From Pelomonas sp. KK5 (GTDB taxonomy: Bacteria > Pseudomonadota > Gammaproteobacteria > Burkholderiales > Burkholderiaceae_C), in the NCBI RefSeq assembly GCF_001984095.1, contig NZ_LYVQ01000015.1, positions 1-47,933 of the forward strand: a stretch of 47,933 nt of DNA, in the 5' to 3' direction. Below, one piece after another: positions 23,584 through 32,507 of the stretch (positions are counted from its first letter, which is position 1; each line of letters starts with the position of its first letter). The position numbers and the translations under genes are program-made. The notes beneath the pieces are model-generated. The model was given only the letters and a program-made list of their open reading frames with translations, was not told where the DNA came from and did no database searches.

Positions 23584-24252
23584 CTACAGCTCCTTCAACA
23601 CCATTCCGCTCGTCGCGCTCCAGCCGACGATGCCCCCCTGCGCCGTCATCATGGCCAGCGCAGCCTTGTGGAACTCGGGGAAGTAACTCGCCGTGCCGTC
23701 CTCGACGATCAGGCATTCGTAGCCGCGGTCATTGGCCTCACGCATCGAGGTCTGCACGCAGACTTCGGTGGTGACGCCCATGAACAGCAGGTGCGTGATG
23801 CCCGCCGCCTGCAGCCGTTCGTGCAGCCGTGTCGCGTAGAAGGCGCCCTTGCCGGGCTTGTCGATCACCCACTCGCCTTCAATCGGGGCCAGCTCGGGCA
23901 CGATGTCGTTGCCGGGTTCTCCGGCGATCAGGATGCGGCCCATCGGGCCCTTGTCGCCGATGCGCAGGCTGGGTGCGCCGCGCAGGCGCTTGGGCGGCGG
24001 GCAGTCATGCAGGTCAGGCGCATGGGCTTCGCGGGTGTGGATCACCAGCCCGCCGGCGCGGCGCCAGCCGGCCAGCATCGCGGCCACGGCGGGGATGATG
24101 GACTGCAGCAGGCTCACGTCGTTGCCCAGCGTCTCGCCGAAGCCGCCGGGCTCGACGAAGTCGCGCTGCATGTCGATGATGACGAGGGCGGTCCTGCTGA
24201 GGTCGAAACTGTAGGGATAGGGCGTGGCCGTGGCGATCGTCGCGGTCGTCAT
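23584..24252 (-). CDS. Isochorismatase-fold cysteine hydrolase, candidate triuret or biuret hydrolase
   Basis: A 222-residue amidohydrolase of the isochorismatase superfamily. Catalytic triad by position: Asp27 ([10 protein letters not shown]), Lys132 ([13 protein letters not shown]) and Cys165 ([21 protein letters not shown]). It is a paralogue of the biuret hydrolase-like protein at 28417-29112 but clearly different: shorter, with CPPPKRLRG in place of LPANKRWRS and TASYFPEFH near the end. In published triuret degradation, a BiuH relative (TrtA) precedes biuret hydrolase; having two such enzymes with AtzF in one operon suggests that one acts on triuret or a similar ureide. Specificity is inference. 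ATG at 24252 overlaps the upstream ATPase stop as ATGA. Confidence 0.85.
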   Translation of the reverse strand: MTTATIATATPYPYSFDLSRTALVIIDMQRDFVEPGGFGETLGNDVSLLQSIIPAVAAMLAGWRRAGGLVIHTREAHAPDLHDCPPPKRLRGAPSLRIGDKGPMGRILIAGEPGNDIVPELAPIEGEWVIDKPGKGAFYATRLHERLQAAGITHLLFMGVTTEVCVQTSMREANDRGYECLIVEDGTASYFPEFHKAALAMMTAQGGIVGWSATSGMVLKEL

Positions 24253-25817
24253 GCGGCCTCCGCGACGGCGGCGCTCGGCTGCGGCGCGTCGTGATGATGG
24301 TGGCCGTGGCCGCCCATGTAGGCGCCCAGCGCCTGCCGGTTCGCATCGGCCGCCGAGACCTCGTGGACGATGCGGCCCTCGCTGATGACGACGATGCGGT
24401 CGGCCAGCTTCAGCAGCTCGTCCAGGTCCTCGCTGACCAGCAGCACCGCCGCGCCGCGGTTGCGCGCGGCCATCAGCCGGCCGTGGATCTCGGCGACGGC
24501 GGCGAAATCCAGGCCGAACACCGGGTTGCTGACCAGCAGCAGCTCCGGCTCGCCGGCCAGTTCGCGGGCCAGCACGGCGCGCTGCACATTGCCGCCGGAC
24601 AAGGTGCGGATGGCCGCGCCTTCGCCCTGGGTCTTGACGCCGTACTCGGCGATCCACGCGCGCGCCCGGGATGCCAGCGCACCCCAGCGCACCCAGCCGG
24701 CCGCGGCCTGCGGCGCCGCGTCGAAATCGCGCAGGCCCATATTGGCGGCGACGCTGAGATTGCCGACGCAGGCATTGGCCAGCGGCTCCTCGGGCAGGCT
24801 GCGCACCTTCAGCTCGCGGTTCTCGGCGCGGGTGGCGTGGAACTCGCGCCCGGCCACCTGCACGGAGCCACCCTCGCGCCGGCGCTGCCCGACCAGGCTC
24901 TGCATCAGCTCCCGCTGGCCGTTGCCGGAGACACCGGCCACGCCGACGATCTCGCCGGCCCGCACGTCCAGGTCCAGCTTCTGCACCGCCATCTCGCCGC
25001 GGTCCCCGCGCACGTCGAGGCCCTGGATCGCCAGCCGCACCGCACCCCGCTCGGCCTGGACGCTGCGTTCCAGCGCCGCGCTGATCTTGGTCTCGCCGAT
25101 CATCGCGGCGGCCAGGCGCACCGAGTTGGTCTCGGCCACCCGGCCGGTCTCCACCAGCCGTCCATGCCGCAGCACGCTGACGTCGTCCGCATGCTGCTCC
25201 ACCTCGCGGAACTTGTGCGTGATCATCAGCACCGAGCAGGCGCCCGAATGGGCCCGCTCGCGCAAGGCGCCCAGCACCTCGTCGGCCTCCTGCGGCGTCA
25301 GCACCGAGGTGGGCTCGTCCAGGATCAGCAGGCGCGGCTTCAGGAACAGCTGCTTGAGGATCTCGAGCTTCTGCTTCTCGCCGGCGGAGAGCTGCACCGG
25401 CGTCACGTCCAGGTCCAGCTTGAAGGGCGTGGTCTGCATGAAGGCGTCGAGTTCCCGCCGGGCCGTCTTCCAGTCGATGACGGCGGGCAGGTGGCCGCGG
25501 GCCAGCAGCAGGTTCTCGGCCACGGTCATGCCGGGCACGACGGTGAAGTGCTGGTAGACCATGCCGATGCCCAGGTCGCGCGCCACCGTCGGGCTGTCGA
25601 TCTGAAGCTCGCGGCCGTCCACCAGCACCGAGCCGCTGGTGGGCTTGTGGTAGCCGACGACCGCCTTCACCAGCGTGCTCTTGCCCGCGCCGTTCTCGCC
25701 CAGCAGCGCGTGGACGGTGCCGGGGCGCACCTCGAGCGACACGCCTTCGAGCGCGGTGAAGGCGCCGAAGCGCTTGGTGAGCTGATAGGTCTGGAGGGTC
25801 AGTGCATTCATGGCCAT
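24249..25817 (-). CDS. BMP/nucleoside-type ABC importer ATPase (duplicated)
   Basis: A 522-residue protein with two ABC domains, as in NupA/YufO/rbsA-type importers. First domain: Walker [10 protein letters not shown], signature [11 protein letters not shown], Walker [16 protein letters not shown]. Second domain: signature [15 protein letters not shown] with a relaxed Walker B ([12 protein letters not shown]) and no proper Walker A ([10 protein letters not shown]), which is usual for this class. The C-terminus ends in an odd His-rich tail, [21 protein letters not shown]. It must serve the two BMP-type permeases at 29125-31346, from which it is separated by four genes. The gene begins 11 nt after the NitT-type ATPase; a second ATG lies two codons in. 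Confidence 0.92.
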   Translation of the reverse strand: MAMNALTLQTYQLTKRFGAFTALEGVSLEVRPGTVHALLGENGAGKSTLVKAVVGYHKPTSGSVLVDGRELQIDSPTVARDLGIGMVYQHFTVVPGMTVAENLLLARGHLPAVIDWKTARRELDAFMQTTPFKLDLDVTPVQLSAGEKQKLEILKQLFLKPRLLILDEPTSVLTPQEADEVLGALRERAHSGACSVLMITHKFREVEQHADDVSVLRHGRLVETGRVAETNSVRLAAAMIGETKISAALERSVQAERGAVRLAIQGLDVRGDRGEMAVQKLDLDVRAGEIVGVAGVSGNGQRELMQSLVGQRRREGGSVQVAGREFHATRAENRELKVRSLPEEPLANACVGNLSVAANMGLRDFDAAPQAAAGWVRWGALASRARAWIAEYGVKTQGEGAAIRTLSGGNVQRAVLARELAGEPELLLVSNPVFGLDFAAVAEIHGRLMAARNRGAAVLLVSEDLDELLKLADRIVVISEGRIVHEVSAADANRQALGAYMGGHGHHHHDAPQPSAAVAEAA

Positions 25818-25827
25818 ATGCGTAGGT

Positions 25828-26673
25828 TCAGGCGTTCATTTCCCGACGGAACACTTCCAGCGTGTGGCCCTTGACCCGGATGAACTCCGGATCGACGGTG
25901 CTCTCCGGCGTGCGCGGCCGCGGCAGCGTGAAGGGCACGATCTCGGCGATGCGGGTGGGCCGGCGCGTCAGCAGCAGGATCTGGTCGGCGAGGAAGACGG
26001 CGTCCTCCAGGTCGTGCGAGACGATCACCATCGTCACGCCGGTGGCGGCCTGCGCCTGCTGCAGCTTCTCGCGGATGAACAGCGTCATCTCGAAGTCCAG
26101 CGCGGAGAAGGGCTCGTCGAGGAACATCACCTCGGGCTTGGTGGCCAGCGCACGCATGATGCAGACGGTCTGCATCTGGCCGCCGCTCAGCTCGTAGGGG
26201 TAGCGCTTCAGGTCGAAGCGGATCTCGAACAGCGCGGCCAGCTCGTCCACGCGCGCCTTGACCGCGTCGGGCTTCATGCCGCCGCGGCGCAGCGGGTAGG
26301 CGATGTTCTCCCAGGACGTCAGCCAGGGGAACAGCGCGTCGCGGTAGTTCTGGAACACATAGCCGATGCGCGTGTCCTTGAGGCTCTTGCCGTCGAACAG
26401 GATCTCGCCGGCATCGGGCTTCGTCAGGCCGGCGATCATGTTCATCAGCGTGGACTTGCCGCAGCCGTTGGGGCCGAAGATCGAGACGATCTTGCCGCGC
26501 GGCAGGTCGAGGTTGAAGTCGCTGTATAGCGGCGAGCCGGCGAAGGCCTTCGAGAGGCCGCGCACGGTGACGTGCGCCTCGACTGGCGCGGGCCGCACGG
26601 CCACGCTGTTGGCGATGGCCGCGCCTGCAGCGACCGCAGCCTGCGCCTCGGTGAACTCGGGGGTGATGTTCAT
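25828..26673 (-). CDS. NitT/TauT-type ABC transporter ATPase
   Basis: A 281-residue ATPase: Walker A GPNGCGKST, Q-loop FQNYRDALFPW, signature LSGGQMQTVCIMRAL (QMQT where most have QRQR), Walker B VMFLDEPFSALD and H-loop SHD. The FQNYRDALFPWLT sequence is characteristic of the nitrate/taurine/sulfonate/pyrimidine-precursor group. About 40 residues precede the domain. ATG at 26673 overlaps the permease stop as ATGA. It forms one importer with the two genes upstream (26670-28402). Confidence 0.93.
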   Translation of the reverse strand: MNITPEFTEAQAAVAAGAAIANSVAVRPAPVEAHVTVRGLSKAFAGSPLYSDFNLDLPRGKIVSIFGPNGCGKSTLMNMIAGLTKPDAGEILFDGKSLKDTRIGYVFQNYRDALFPWLTSWENIAYPLRRGGMKPDAVKARVDELAALFEIRFDLKRYPYELSGGQMQTVCIMRALATKPEVMFLDEPFSALDFEMTLFIREKLQQAQAATGVTMVIVSHDLEDAVFLADQILLLTRRPTRIAEIVPFTLPRPRTPESTVDPEFIRVKGHTLEVFRREMNA

Positions 26674-27434
26674 GCCTTGCCGCTCCAGTGGATCAGCTTC
26701 TTCTCGATCAGCAGGAAGCCGAGGTTGAGCACATAGCCGAGCGCGCCGGTGACGATGATCGAGCTGTACATGGACTTGACGTTGAACACCTGCTGCGCGT
26801 CGATGATCCGGTGGCCGAGGCCGGTCTCCGAGCCGATGAACATCTCGGCCACGATGACGATCACCAGCGCCATCGAGACCGCGCTGCGCAGGCCGACGAA
26901 GGTCTGGGCCAGGCTCTCCATCAGCATCACGTCCTTGAACTGGTGCCAGCGCGACACGCCCATGATCTGGGCCGCCATCACGCGGGTCTTCTTCGCGTGC
27001 ATCACGCCGTAGGCGCTGTTGAACAGCACGATCAGCATCGCGCCGAAGCTGGAGATGGCGATCTTGTTCACGTCGGTGATGCCGAAGATCAGCATGAACA
27101 GCGGGATCAGCGCGGAGCTGGGCGTGGAGCGGAAGAAGTCCACCAGGAACTCGACGCTGCGGTAGGCGCCTTCGCTGGCGCCCAGCATCACGCCCAGCGG
27201 CACGCCGACGGCGACGGCAATGGCGAAGGCGCTGAGCGTGCGCATCACCGTGACCTGCAGGTCCGGGAAGATCGCGCCGCTGGTGAAGTCGTGGACGAGG
27301 AAGGCCAGCGTCTCGCCGGGCGGCGGCAGCAGCACCGGCTTGATCCACTGGGCGGACAGGGCGAGCTGCCAGAACGCGAGCAACAGCAGCGGGCCGATGA
27401 TCGGCAGGAGGCGGCGCTTGTCCATGAGGGTCAT
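26670..27434 (-). CDS. NitT/TauT-type ABC transporter permease
   Basis: A 254-residue inner-membrane permease of the BPD_transp_1 type, about six helices. The EAA loop is at about residues 150-170 (VMAAQIMGVSRWHQFKDVMLMESLAQTF spans it). It opens MTLMDKRRLLPIIGPLLLLAFWQLAL and ends LIEKKLIHWSGKA, typical of the SsuC/TauC family. Overlaps by ATGA both with the binding-protein gene before it and the ATPase gene after it. Confidence 0.94.
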   Translation of the reverse strand: MTLMDKRRLLPIIGPLLLLAFWQLALSAQWIKPVLLPPPGETLAFLVHDFTSGAIFPDLQVTVMRTLSAFAIAVAVGVPLGVMLGASEGAYRSVEFLVDFFRSTPSSALIPLFMLIFGITDVNKIAISSFGAMLIVLFNSAYGVMHAKKTRVMAAQIMGVSRWHQFKDVMLMESLAQTFVGLRSAVSMALVIVIVAEMFIGSETGLGHRIIDAQQVFNVKSMYSSIIVTGALGYVLNLGFLLIEKKLIHWSGKA

Positions 27435-28402
27435 GCCGTGTAGAGCAGCGGCTTGACCGCCAGCTTGCTCGGGAAGATCTTGCGCTCGGCGAACACGTCG
27501 AAGAACTTCTGGAAGTAGTCGATGTCGCTGGCGGTGAACTCGTTGTAGAGCGTGAAGCCCGACAGCGGCACCTCCTTGGCCAGCGCCTCGTCGATGGCGG
27601 TGAAGCCGTCCAGGTGCGTGCGCGACTCGTCAGGGTTCTTGCGCACCCAGTCGACCGCCTTGGCGTAGGCCGCGACATAACGCTTGGCCACAGCGGGCTG
27701 TTCCTTCAGGAAGCTGCTGGTGACGGTGGCGGAGCCGCCGAACCAGGGCGCGTCCTTGCTGCCGAGCGCATAGCTGGCGATGACGCCGGTCTCCAGCACG
27801 CGGGTCAGGCCCTTCAGCCGGCCGGCAGTGCCGGTGGGTTCCAGCGTGTAGACCGCGTCGAGCTGGCCCGCCGCGAGGGCGGCCACATGCTGGCCGATCG
27901 GCAGCTCAACGACGCGCGCGTTCGTCACGCCGTTCTTCTCCAGCACGATCTTGGCCAGCGTCACGTTCTGGATGCCGGGGCCGCTGCCGACCGTCTTGCC
28001 CGCCAGGTCGCCGATCTTCCTGACCGGGCTGTCCTTGGCGACGACGAACTCGTCCAGCACCAGCTTGTGGTTGGACGGGTTGGCGCAGATGATCTTCAAG
28101 AGGCCCGGGTTGGCCAGTTCCGCCAGCGCCAGCGCGGCGGAGGCGGTGCCGTTGGCCGAGCCGTGGATGCGGCCGGAGATCATTGCCTCGGCTACCTGCT
28201 GGGCGCTGGCGAATTTCGTGGCCTCGACGTTGAGCCCCTCGGCCTTGAAGATGCCGCGCTCGACGCCGACGAACAGCGGCAGGCCGGAGGCCACCGGCCA
28301 GAAGCCGATCTTGATCGGCTCGTCATTGGCGGCGCGGGCCTTGGGCAGGCCGGCAGCCAGCGCGGCGCCGGCCAGGAGAACGTCACGACGGGTGGGTTTC
28401 AT
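27431..28402 (-). CDS. NitT/TauT-type substrate-binding protein
   Basis: A 323-residue periplasmic protein (NMT1/SsuA-like fold). The signal sequence MKPTRRDVLLAGAALAAGLPKARA has a twin-arginine look, although the motif is minimal. Mature part: IKIGFWPVASGLPLFVGVERGIFKAEGLNVE, SAQQVAEAMISGRIHGSANG, GKTVGSGPGIQNVTLAKIVL and VAALAAGQLDAVYTLEPTG. Ligands of this family include sulfonates, nitrate, aromatics, pyrimidine precursors and ureides. Position next to biuret hydrolase suggests a urea oligomer, cyanurate-like compound or ureide. It follows the hydrolase gene by 14 nt. Confidence 0.92.
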   Translation of the reverse strand: MKPTRRDVLLAGAALAAGLPKARAANDEPIKIGFWPVASGLPLFVGVERGIFKAEGLNVEATKFASAQQVAEAMISGRIHGSANGTASAALALAELANPGLLKIICANPSNHKLVLDEFVVAKDSPVRKIGDLAGKTVGSGPGIQNVTLAKIVLEKNGVTNARVVELPIGQHVAALAAGQLDAVYTLEPTGTAGRLKGLTRVLETGVIASYALGSKDAPWFGGSATVTSSFLKEQPAVAKRYVAAYAKAVDWVRKNPDESRTHLDGFTAIDEALAKEVPLSGFTLYNEFTASDIDYFQKFFDVFAERKIFPSKLAVKPLLYTA

Positions 28403-28416
28403 AACGTCGAATCTCC

Positions 28417-29112
28417 TCAGAGTGCCTTCAGCGCCGCGATCAGCGGGCCGGACGATGCGACGGCGCCGAACACGCCGCCCTGCATCTGGATCATCTTCAG
28501 CGCCGCCGCGTGGTTGGCCGGGTCGGTGGCGCCGGTGCAGTCCTCGACCAGCACGCACTCGTAGCCGCGGTCGTTGGCGTCGCGCATGGTCGTGTGCACG
28601 CAGACGTCGGTGGTGATGCCGGTCAGGATCAAATTGCGCACGCCGCGGGTGTGCAGGATCAGCTGCAGGTCGGTGGCGTAGAAGGAGCCCTTGCCCGGCT
28701 TGTCGATGATGGGCTCGCCCGGCAGCGGGGCCAGTTCCTCGATCAGCTCCCAGCCCGGCTCGCCGCGCACGAGGATGCGCCCGCAGGGCCCCTCGTCGCC
28801 GATGCCGATGCCGTTGGTGCCGATCTGGCGCGAGCGCCAGCGCTTGTTGGCGGGCAGGTCGGAGAGGTCGGGCCGGTGGCCTTCGCGCGTGTGGATGATG
28901 TGCAGGCCCGCATCGCGCGCGGCAGCCAGCAGCGCCTGCAGCGGCTTGATCGGGGCGCGGGTGTAGGACAGGTCGTAGCCCATCTTGTCCACGTAGCCGC
29001 CGATGCCGCAGAAGTCGATCTGCATGTCGATCAGGATCAGCGCCGTGTTGCCGGCGGACAGGTGGCCGTCATAGGGCCAGGCGTAGGGCAGGGTGCCTTG
29101 GACGAAGGGCAT
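28417..29112 (-). CDS. biuH: Biuret amidohydrolase BiuH
   Basis: A 231-residue isochorismatase-fold cysteine hydrolase. Triad: Asp29 ([11 protein letters not shown]), Lys138 ([15 protein letters not shown]) and Cys171 ([19 protein letters not shown]), with the same Lys-Cys spacing (33) as Rhizobium BiuH. The diagnostic stretches [31 protein letters not shown] and [15 protein letters not shown] closely match the Rhizobium biuret hydrolase as I remember it. It converts biuret to allophanate and ammonia, the substrate for AtzF in the same operon. Lies 12 nt after the BMP-type permease gene. This is the gene that fixes the likely function of the operon. Confidence 0.9.
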   Translation of the reverse strand: MPFVQGTLPYAWPYDGHLSAGNTALILIDMQIDFCGIGGYVDKMGYDLSYTRAPIKPLQALLAAARDAGLHIIHTREGHRPDLSDLPANKRWRSRQIGTNGIGIGDEGPCGRILVRGEPGWELIEELAPLPGEPIIDKPGKGSFYATDLQLILHTRGVRNLILTGITTDVCVHTTMRDANDRGYECVLVEDCTGATDPANHAAALKMIQMQGGVFGAVASSGPLIAALKAL

Positions 29113-29124
29113 GTCATCGACTCC

Positions 29125-30045
29125 TTATCGTGAAACACCAAGTTCCATGGGTGCGCCGCGCAAGGCGCGCTGCGGCGAGCAACTGGCGACCAGGATCACC
29201 AGCGTCAGCACGTAGGGCATCGCGTTGAACAGGTAGTAGCCGCCGCTGACGCCGACCGACTGCAGGGCCGGCCCCACCGCGCCCGCGCCGCCGAACAGCA
29301 GCGCCGCGCCGAGGCAGCGCCACGGGCTCCAGCGCGCGAAGATCACCAGCGCCACCGCGATCAGGCCCTGGCCGCTGGACAGGCCCTCGTTCCAGCTGCC
29401 CGGGTAGTAGAGCGAGAGGGACGCGCCGCCGAGGCCGGCGATGAAGCCGCCAGCGGTCGTCGCGGCGATGCGCACGCCGTTGACCGAATAGCCGGTGGCC
29501 CGCGCGGCATCGCTGGAGTCGCCGGCCATGCGCAGCACCAGGCCCCAGCGGGTGTTCTTCAGGCCCCAGGCGATCAGGCCGGCCAGCAGCACGCCCAGCG
29601 GGAACAGCGCGTTGATCGACAGCGCGCTCTGCACGGCCGGGTCGCTGCTCCACGCGCCCAGCGGCAGCGAGGGAATCTGCGCGGCCTGCGGCTGGATCAG
29701 CGGCTTGCCGAGGTAGAAGGCAAGACCTGACCCCAGCAGCATCAGCGCGATGCCGGTGGCGATGTCCGACACCCGCGGCAGCGAACAGAGCAGCCCGTGC
29801 AGCATCGCCAGCAGCGCGCCGCAGACGCCGGCCAGCGCCACGCCCAGCCAGGGCGAGCCGGTGAGGTAGGAACCCGCGAAGCCGGCCATCGCCGAGAACA
29901 CCAGCACGCCTTCCAGGCCCAGGTTGATGCGACCGGACTTCTCGGTCAGGCATTCGCCCAGCGAGACGAAGAGGAAGGGCGTGCCGACGCGGATGGCGCC
30001 GCCGGCGACGGCGAGGGAGAGATCGATCCAGGCGTGTGCGTCCAT
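29125..30045 (-). CDS. BMP/nucleoside-type ABC importer permease 2
   Basis: A 306-residue permease of the NupQ/YufQ type, with about eight to nine hydrophobic segments. Family segments are seen at TPFLFVSLGECLTEKSGRINLGLEGVLVFSA and AGDSSDAARATGYSVNGVRIAATTAGGFIAGLGGA. Pairs with the permease at 30219-31346 and the ATPase at 24249-25817. The 173-bp gap upstream of it is unusual in an operon otherwise joined by overlaps and contains an inverted repeat. A copy of the recurrent 16-bp word is at 29719-29734, read as Gly-Ser-Gly-Leu-Ala. Confidence 0.92.
   Translation of the reverse strand: MDAHAWIDLSLAVAGGAIRVGTPFLFVSLGECLTEKSGRINLGLEGVLVFSAMAGFAGSYLTGSPWLGVALAGVCGALLAMLHGLLCSLPRVSDIATGIALMLLGSGLAFYLGKPLIQPQAAQIPSLPLGAWSSDPAVQSALSINALFPLGVLLAGLIAWGLKNTRWGLVLRMAGDSSDAARATGYSVNGVRIAATTAGGFIAGLGGASLSLYYPGSWNEGLSSGQGLIAVALVIFARWSPWRCLGAALLFGGAGAVGPALQSVGVSGGYYLFNAMPYVLTLVILVASCSPQRALRGAPMELGVSR
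29719..29734 (-). repeat. Recurrent 16-bp word, copy 4 (in permease gene)
   Basis: Exact consensus GGGGTCAGGTCTTGCC in the sense direction of the gene, opposite to the miaA, mutL and atzF copies. It is read with the codons TCA, GGT and CTT, which are uncommon in the neighbourhood. Confidence 0.65.
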
Positions 30046-30098
30046 ATCAGTTGTTGTCCATGGCGCCCGGCGCCATACGTTGCCGATGAAGCAAATGC

Positions 30099-30180
30099 CC
30101 GTTCGCCCTGAGGTATCGAAGGGCCCAGGAGAGACGTCCGCGAAAGTGGGCTGTGGGCTTCGATACCTCAGCCCGAACGG
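30099..30180. repeat. REP-like inverted repeat inside the operon
   Basis: Left arm 30099-30121 and right arm 30158-30180 are reverse complements over 23 bp with two mismatches (left arm starts CCGTTCGCCCTGAGG, right arm ends CCTCAGCCCGAACGG). The 36-nt spacer shows no gene. Arms of this kind (GTTCG..CTGAG....TCGAAG) resemble interspersed repeats seen in many proteobacterial genomes. It fills the only sizeable gap in the operon, between the two permease genes. Confidence 0.8.
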
Positions 30181-30218
30181 AGTCTGGGCCGACGCGGAGA
30201 GCGAAAGGCTGCTTCATC

Positions 30219-31346
30219 TCAGGTGGGCGTGGAGGAAGGGATCGGGCCGATCGCGGGCGGTGTCTCGGGCGGCCTCGGCCGCAGCGTCAGCAGCAACTGC
30301 CACATCCGCCCGCGCAGTGCCTCGGCGGCCAGGATCATCACGAAGGCGAAGCCCTGCAGCACCAGCACCGAGGCGTCCGGCAGGCCCAGGCGCCGCTGCA
30401 GCAGGCTGCCCGCGGCCGCGAAGCCGCCGAACAGCACGGCCACCGGCGGGATCGCCCACGGGTTGTGCCGCGCCACGAACGAGACCAGGATGCCCGTGTA
30501 GCCCATGCCGGCGATCACCGAGGCATTGGCCGCCGTGTGCACCGCCGCCACCTCGATCGCGCCGGCCAGGCCCGCGCAGGCGCCGCCAGCGAGGCAGGCG
30601 ACGAGGATCAGCCTGTCGGCCGGCAGGCCCACCAGCCGCGCCGTGCGGACGTTGCCGCCGACGACGCGCACCGAGAAGCCCGAGGCGGTGAAGCTCAGCC
30701 ACGCGCCCGCCAGCAGGCTCAGCACGATGCCGATCACCAGGCCCCAGTGCACGTCGCCGAGGAACTCGCCGATCGGGCCGATCAGCAGGCCGTCGACCAG
30801 CGGCTTGGTCGATGGCTTGTTGAGGCTCGCCGGGTCGCGCAGCGGCCCCTCGACGATGTGCTTGAACAGCGCGATCGCGATGTACCCCAGCAGCAGGCTC
30901 GAGATCGTCTCGTTGACGCCGCGCCACTGGCGCAGCCAGCCCGCCAGCATCACCCAGAGCCCGCCCATCAGCGCGCCGCCGGCGAGGATCACGACGAGGC
31001 CGAAACCATTGGCCGGCACCAGGCCGCCGAGCGCCGCGCAGCCCAACGCACCGAGCACCAGCGCGCCCTCGCCGCCGATCATCGTCAGCCCTGCCGCCGC
31101 CGGCAGCGCCACCGCCAGCGCCGTCAGCATCAGCGGCGCGGCGCGCTGCAGCGTGTTCTGCCAGGAGAAGGCATCGCCGAAAGCGCCGCGGAACAGCAGG
31201 CCCCAGGTCTCGACCGGGTCCTTGCCGTCGAACCACACGAACACGCCGAACAGCAGCAGCGCGGCAAGCAGCGCGAAGGTGGGCAGCAGCAGGTTCTCCG
31301 CGGCGGTGTACCAGCCTTCGGCGTATTTGGTGGGTGCGCGGGCCAT
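30219..31346 (-). CDS. BMP/nucleoside-type ABC importer permease 1
   Basis: A 375-residue permease of the NupP/YufP type with about nine to ten hydrophobic segments. Recognisable parts: FRGAFGDAFSWQNTLQRAAPLMLTALAVALP, TMIGGEGALVLGALG, GVNETISSLLLGYIAIAL and the loop VVGGNVRTARLVGLPADRLI. The tail is Pro/Thr-rich. It begins 4 nt after the stop of the binding-protein gene. Confidence 0.92.
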   Translation of the reverse strand: MARAPTKYAEGWYTAAENLLLPTFALLAALLLFGVFVWFDGKDPVETWGLLFRGAFGDAFSWQNTLQRAAPLMLTALAVALPAAAGLTMIGGEGALVLGALGCAALGGLVPANGFGLVVILAGGALMGGLWVMLAGWLRQWRGVNETISSLLLGYIAIALFKHIVEGPLRDPASLNKPSTKPLVDGLLIGPIGEFLGDVHWGLVIGIVLSLLAGAWLSFTASGFSVRVVGGNVRTARLVGLPADRLILVACLAGGACAGLAGAIEVAAVHTAANASVIAGMGYTGILVSFVARHNPWAIPPVAVLFGGFAAAGSLLQRRLGLPDASVLVLQGFAFVMILAAEALRGRMWQLLLTLRPRPPETPPAIGPIPSSTPT

Positions 31347-31350
31347 GGAG

Positions 31351-32466
31351 TCAGACCTTGCCGACGACGCCTTCGACGAGGTAGTTCATGCCTTCCAGCG
31401 TCGGATCGGTCTGCTTCAAGGCCGTGCCCTTCGGGATCACCACCTTGCCGGTGTTGTCCTTCAACTCGCCCGCGAAGATGTCGAAGCTGCCCGCCATCAT
31501 CTTGGCCTTGACCGCATCGGCGTTCTTGCGCGCGGGCTCCCCGACGCTGCTGCCGTAGGCCGAGGGCTTGACGAAGCCGTCCTTCAGCCCGCCGCGCACG
31601 AAGTTCGGATGCGGCTTGCCGGTGGCGGCGGCGTCGATGAACTGCTTGTAGGCGACGATCCAGTTCCACTCGGCGCCGGTCAGGTAGGCGGCCGGCGCCA
31701 GCTTGGCCTGGCTGGCGTGATAGCCGCAGACGAACTTGCCGCGCTTCGCCGCGGTCTCGACGATCACCTTGGGCCCGTCCACGTGCATCGTGAAGACGTC
31801 GACGCCCTGGTCGGCCAGGCTGTTGGTGGCCTCGGCCTCCTTGACCGGCATCGACCAGTCGCCGGTGAAGATCACCGTCGTGGTGATCTTCGGGTCGACC
31901 GAGCGCGCGCCCATCGTGAAGGCGTTGATGTTGCGCAGCACCTGCGGGATCGGCTTGGCGGCGATGAAGCCGAGCTTCTTGCTCTTGGTGCTGTAGGCGG
32001 CGACGACGCCGTTCAGGTACTGGCACTCGTCGATGTAGCCGAAGAAGCTGCCGACGTTCTTCGGGTGCTTGCTCGCGTCCCACAGGCCGCCGCAGTGGGC
32101 GAAGCGGATGTTGGGGTTCTTGGCGGCCAGCGCCAGGATGTGCGGCTCGAAATAGCCGTAGGAGGTGGGGAAGAGCAGGGTGACGCCGTCCTGCGCGATC
32201 ATGCCCTGCATGGTCTTCTGCACGGCCATCGTCTCGGGGACGTTCTCCTCCTCGACGATCTTCATGCCCGGCATCTTCTTCACCATCGCCGCCGCGTCGG
32301 CGTGCGACTGGTTGTAGCCGTAGTCGTCGCGCGGGCCCACGTAGATGAAGCCGTCCGTCGAGCCCTTCTGCGCCCAGGCGCTGGTCCCGCCCATGCCGGC
32401 CGCGCCCAGGGTGCCGAGCGCGCCCATCGTCTTGATCCATTCCCGCCGGTTCGTCTGGTGATCCAT
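31351..32466 (-). CDS. BMP family substrate-binding protein (first gene of the operon)
   Basis: A 371-residue PnrA/BMP-type binding protein. The N-terminus MDHQTNRREWIKTMGALGTLGAAGMGG has NRREWIK followed by a hydrophobic stretch, consistent with Tat export. Mature part: GFIYVGPRDDYGYNQSHADAA, TMQGMIAQDGVTLLFPTSYG, VGSFFGYIDECQYLNGVVAAY and LGFIAAKPIPQVLRNINAFTMGAR. The family binds nucleosides, purines or related compounds; a BMP protein in this setting could bind a ureide or triuret. GAGGAC lies just before the ATG at 32466; a longer frame to 32523 would cover the palindromic operator and was rejected. Confidence 0.92.
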   Translation of the reverse strand: MDHQTNRREWIKTMGALGTLGAAGMGGTSAWAQKGSTDGFIYVGPRDDYGYNQSHADAAAMVKKMPGMKIVEEENVPETMAVQKTMQGMIAQDGVTLLFPTSYGYFEPHILALAAKNPNIRFAHCGGLWDASKHPKNVGSFFGYIDECQYLNGVVAAYSTKSKKLGFIAAKPIPQVLRNINAFTMGARSVDPKITTTVIFTGDWSMPVKEAEATNSLADQGVDVFTMHVDGPKVIVETAAKRGKFVCGYHASQAKLAPAAYLTGAEWNWIVAYKQFIDAAATGKPHPNFVRGGLKDGFVKPSAYGSSVGEPARKNADAVKAKMMAGSFDIFAGELKDNTGKVVIPKGTALKQTDPTLEGMNYLVEGVVGKV

Positions 32467-32507
32467 GTCCTCACGCTCCTGTTGGTTGGGTTCAGTCAGG
32501 TATCTCA

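Noticed and set aside
30099-30180. Inverted repeat as an intrinsic terminator between the permease genes.
   Set aside because: Long spacer, no T-tract, and the genes on both sides belong to one transporter, so termination here would split the system. Repeat element is the better reading.
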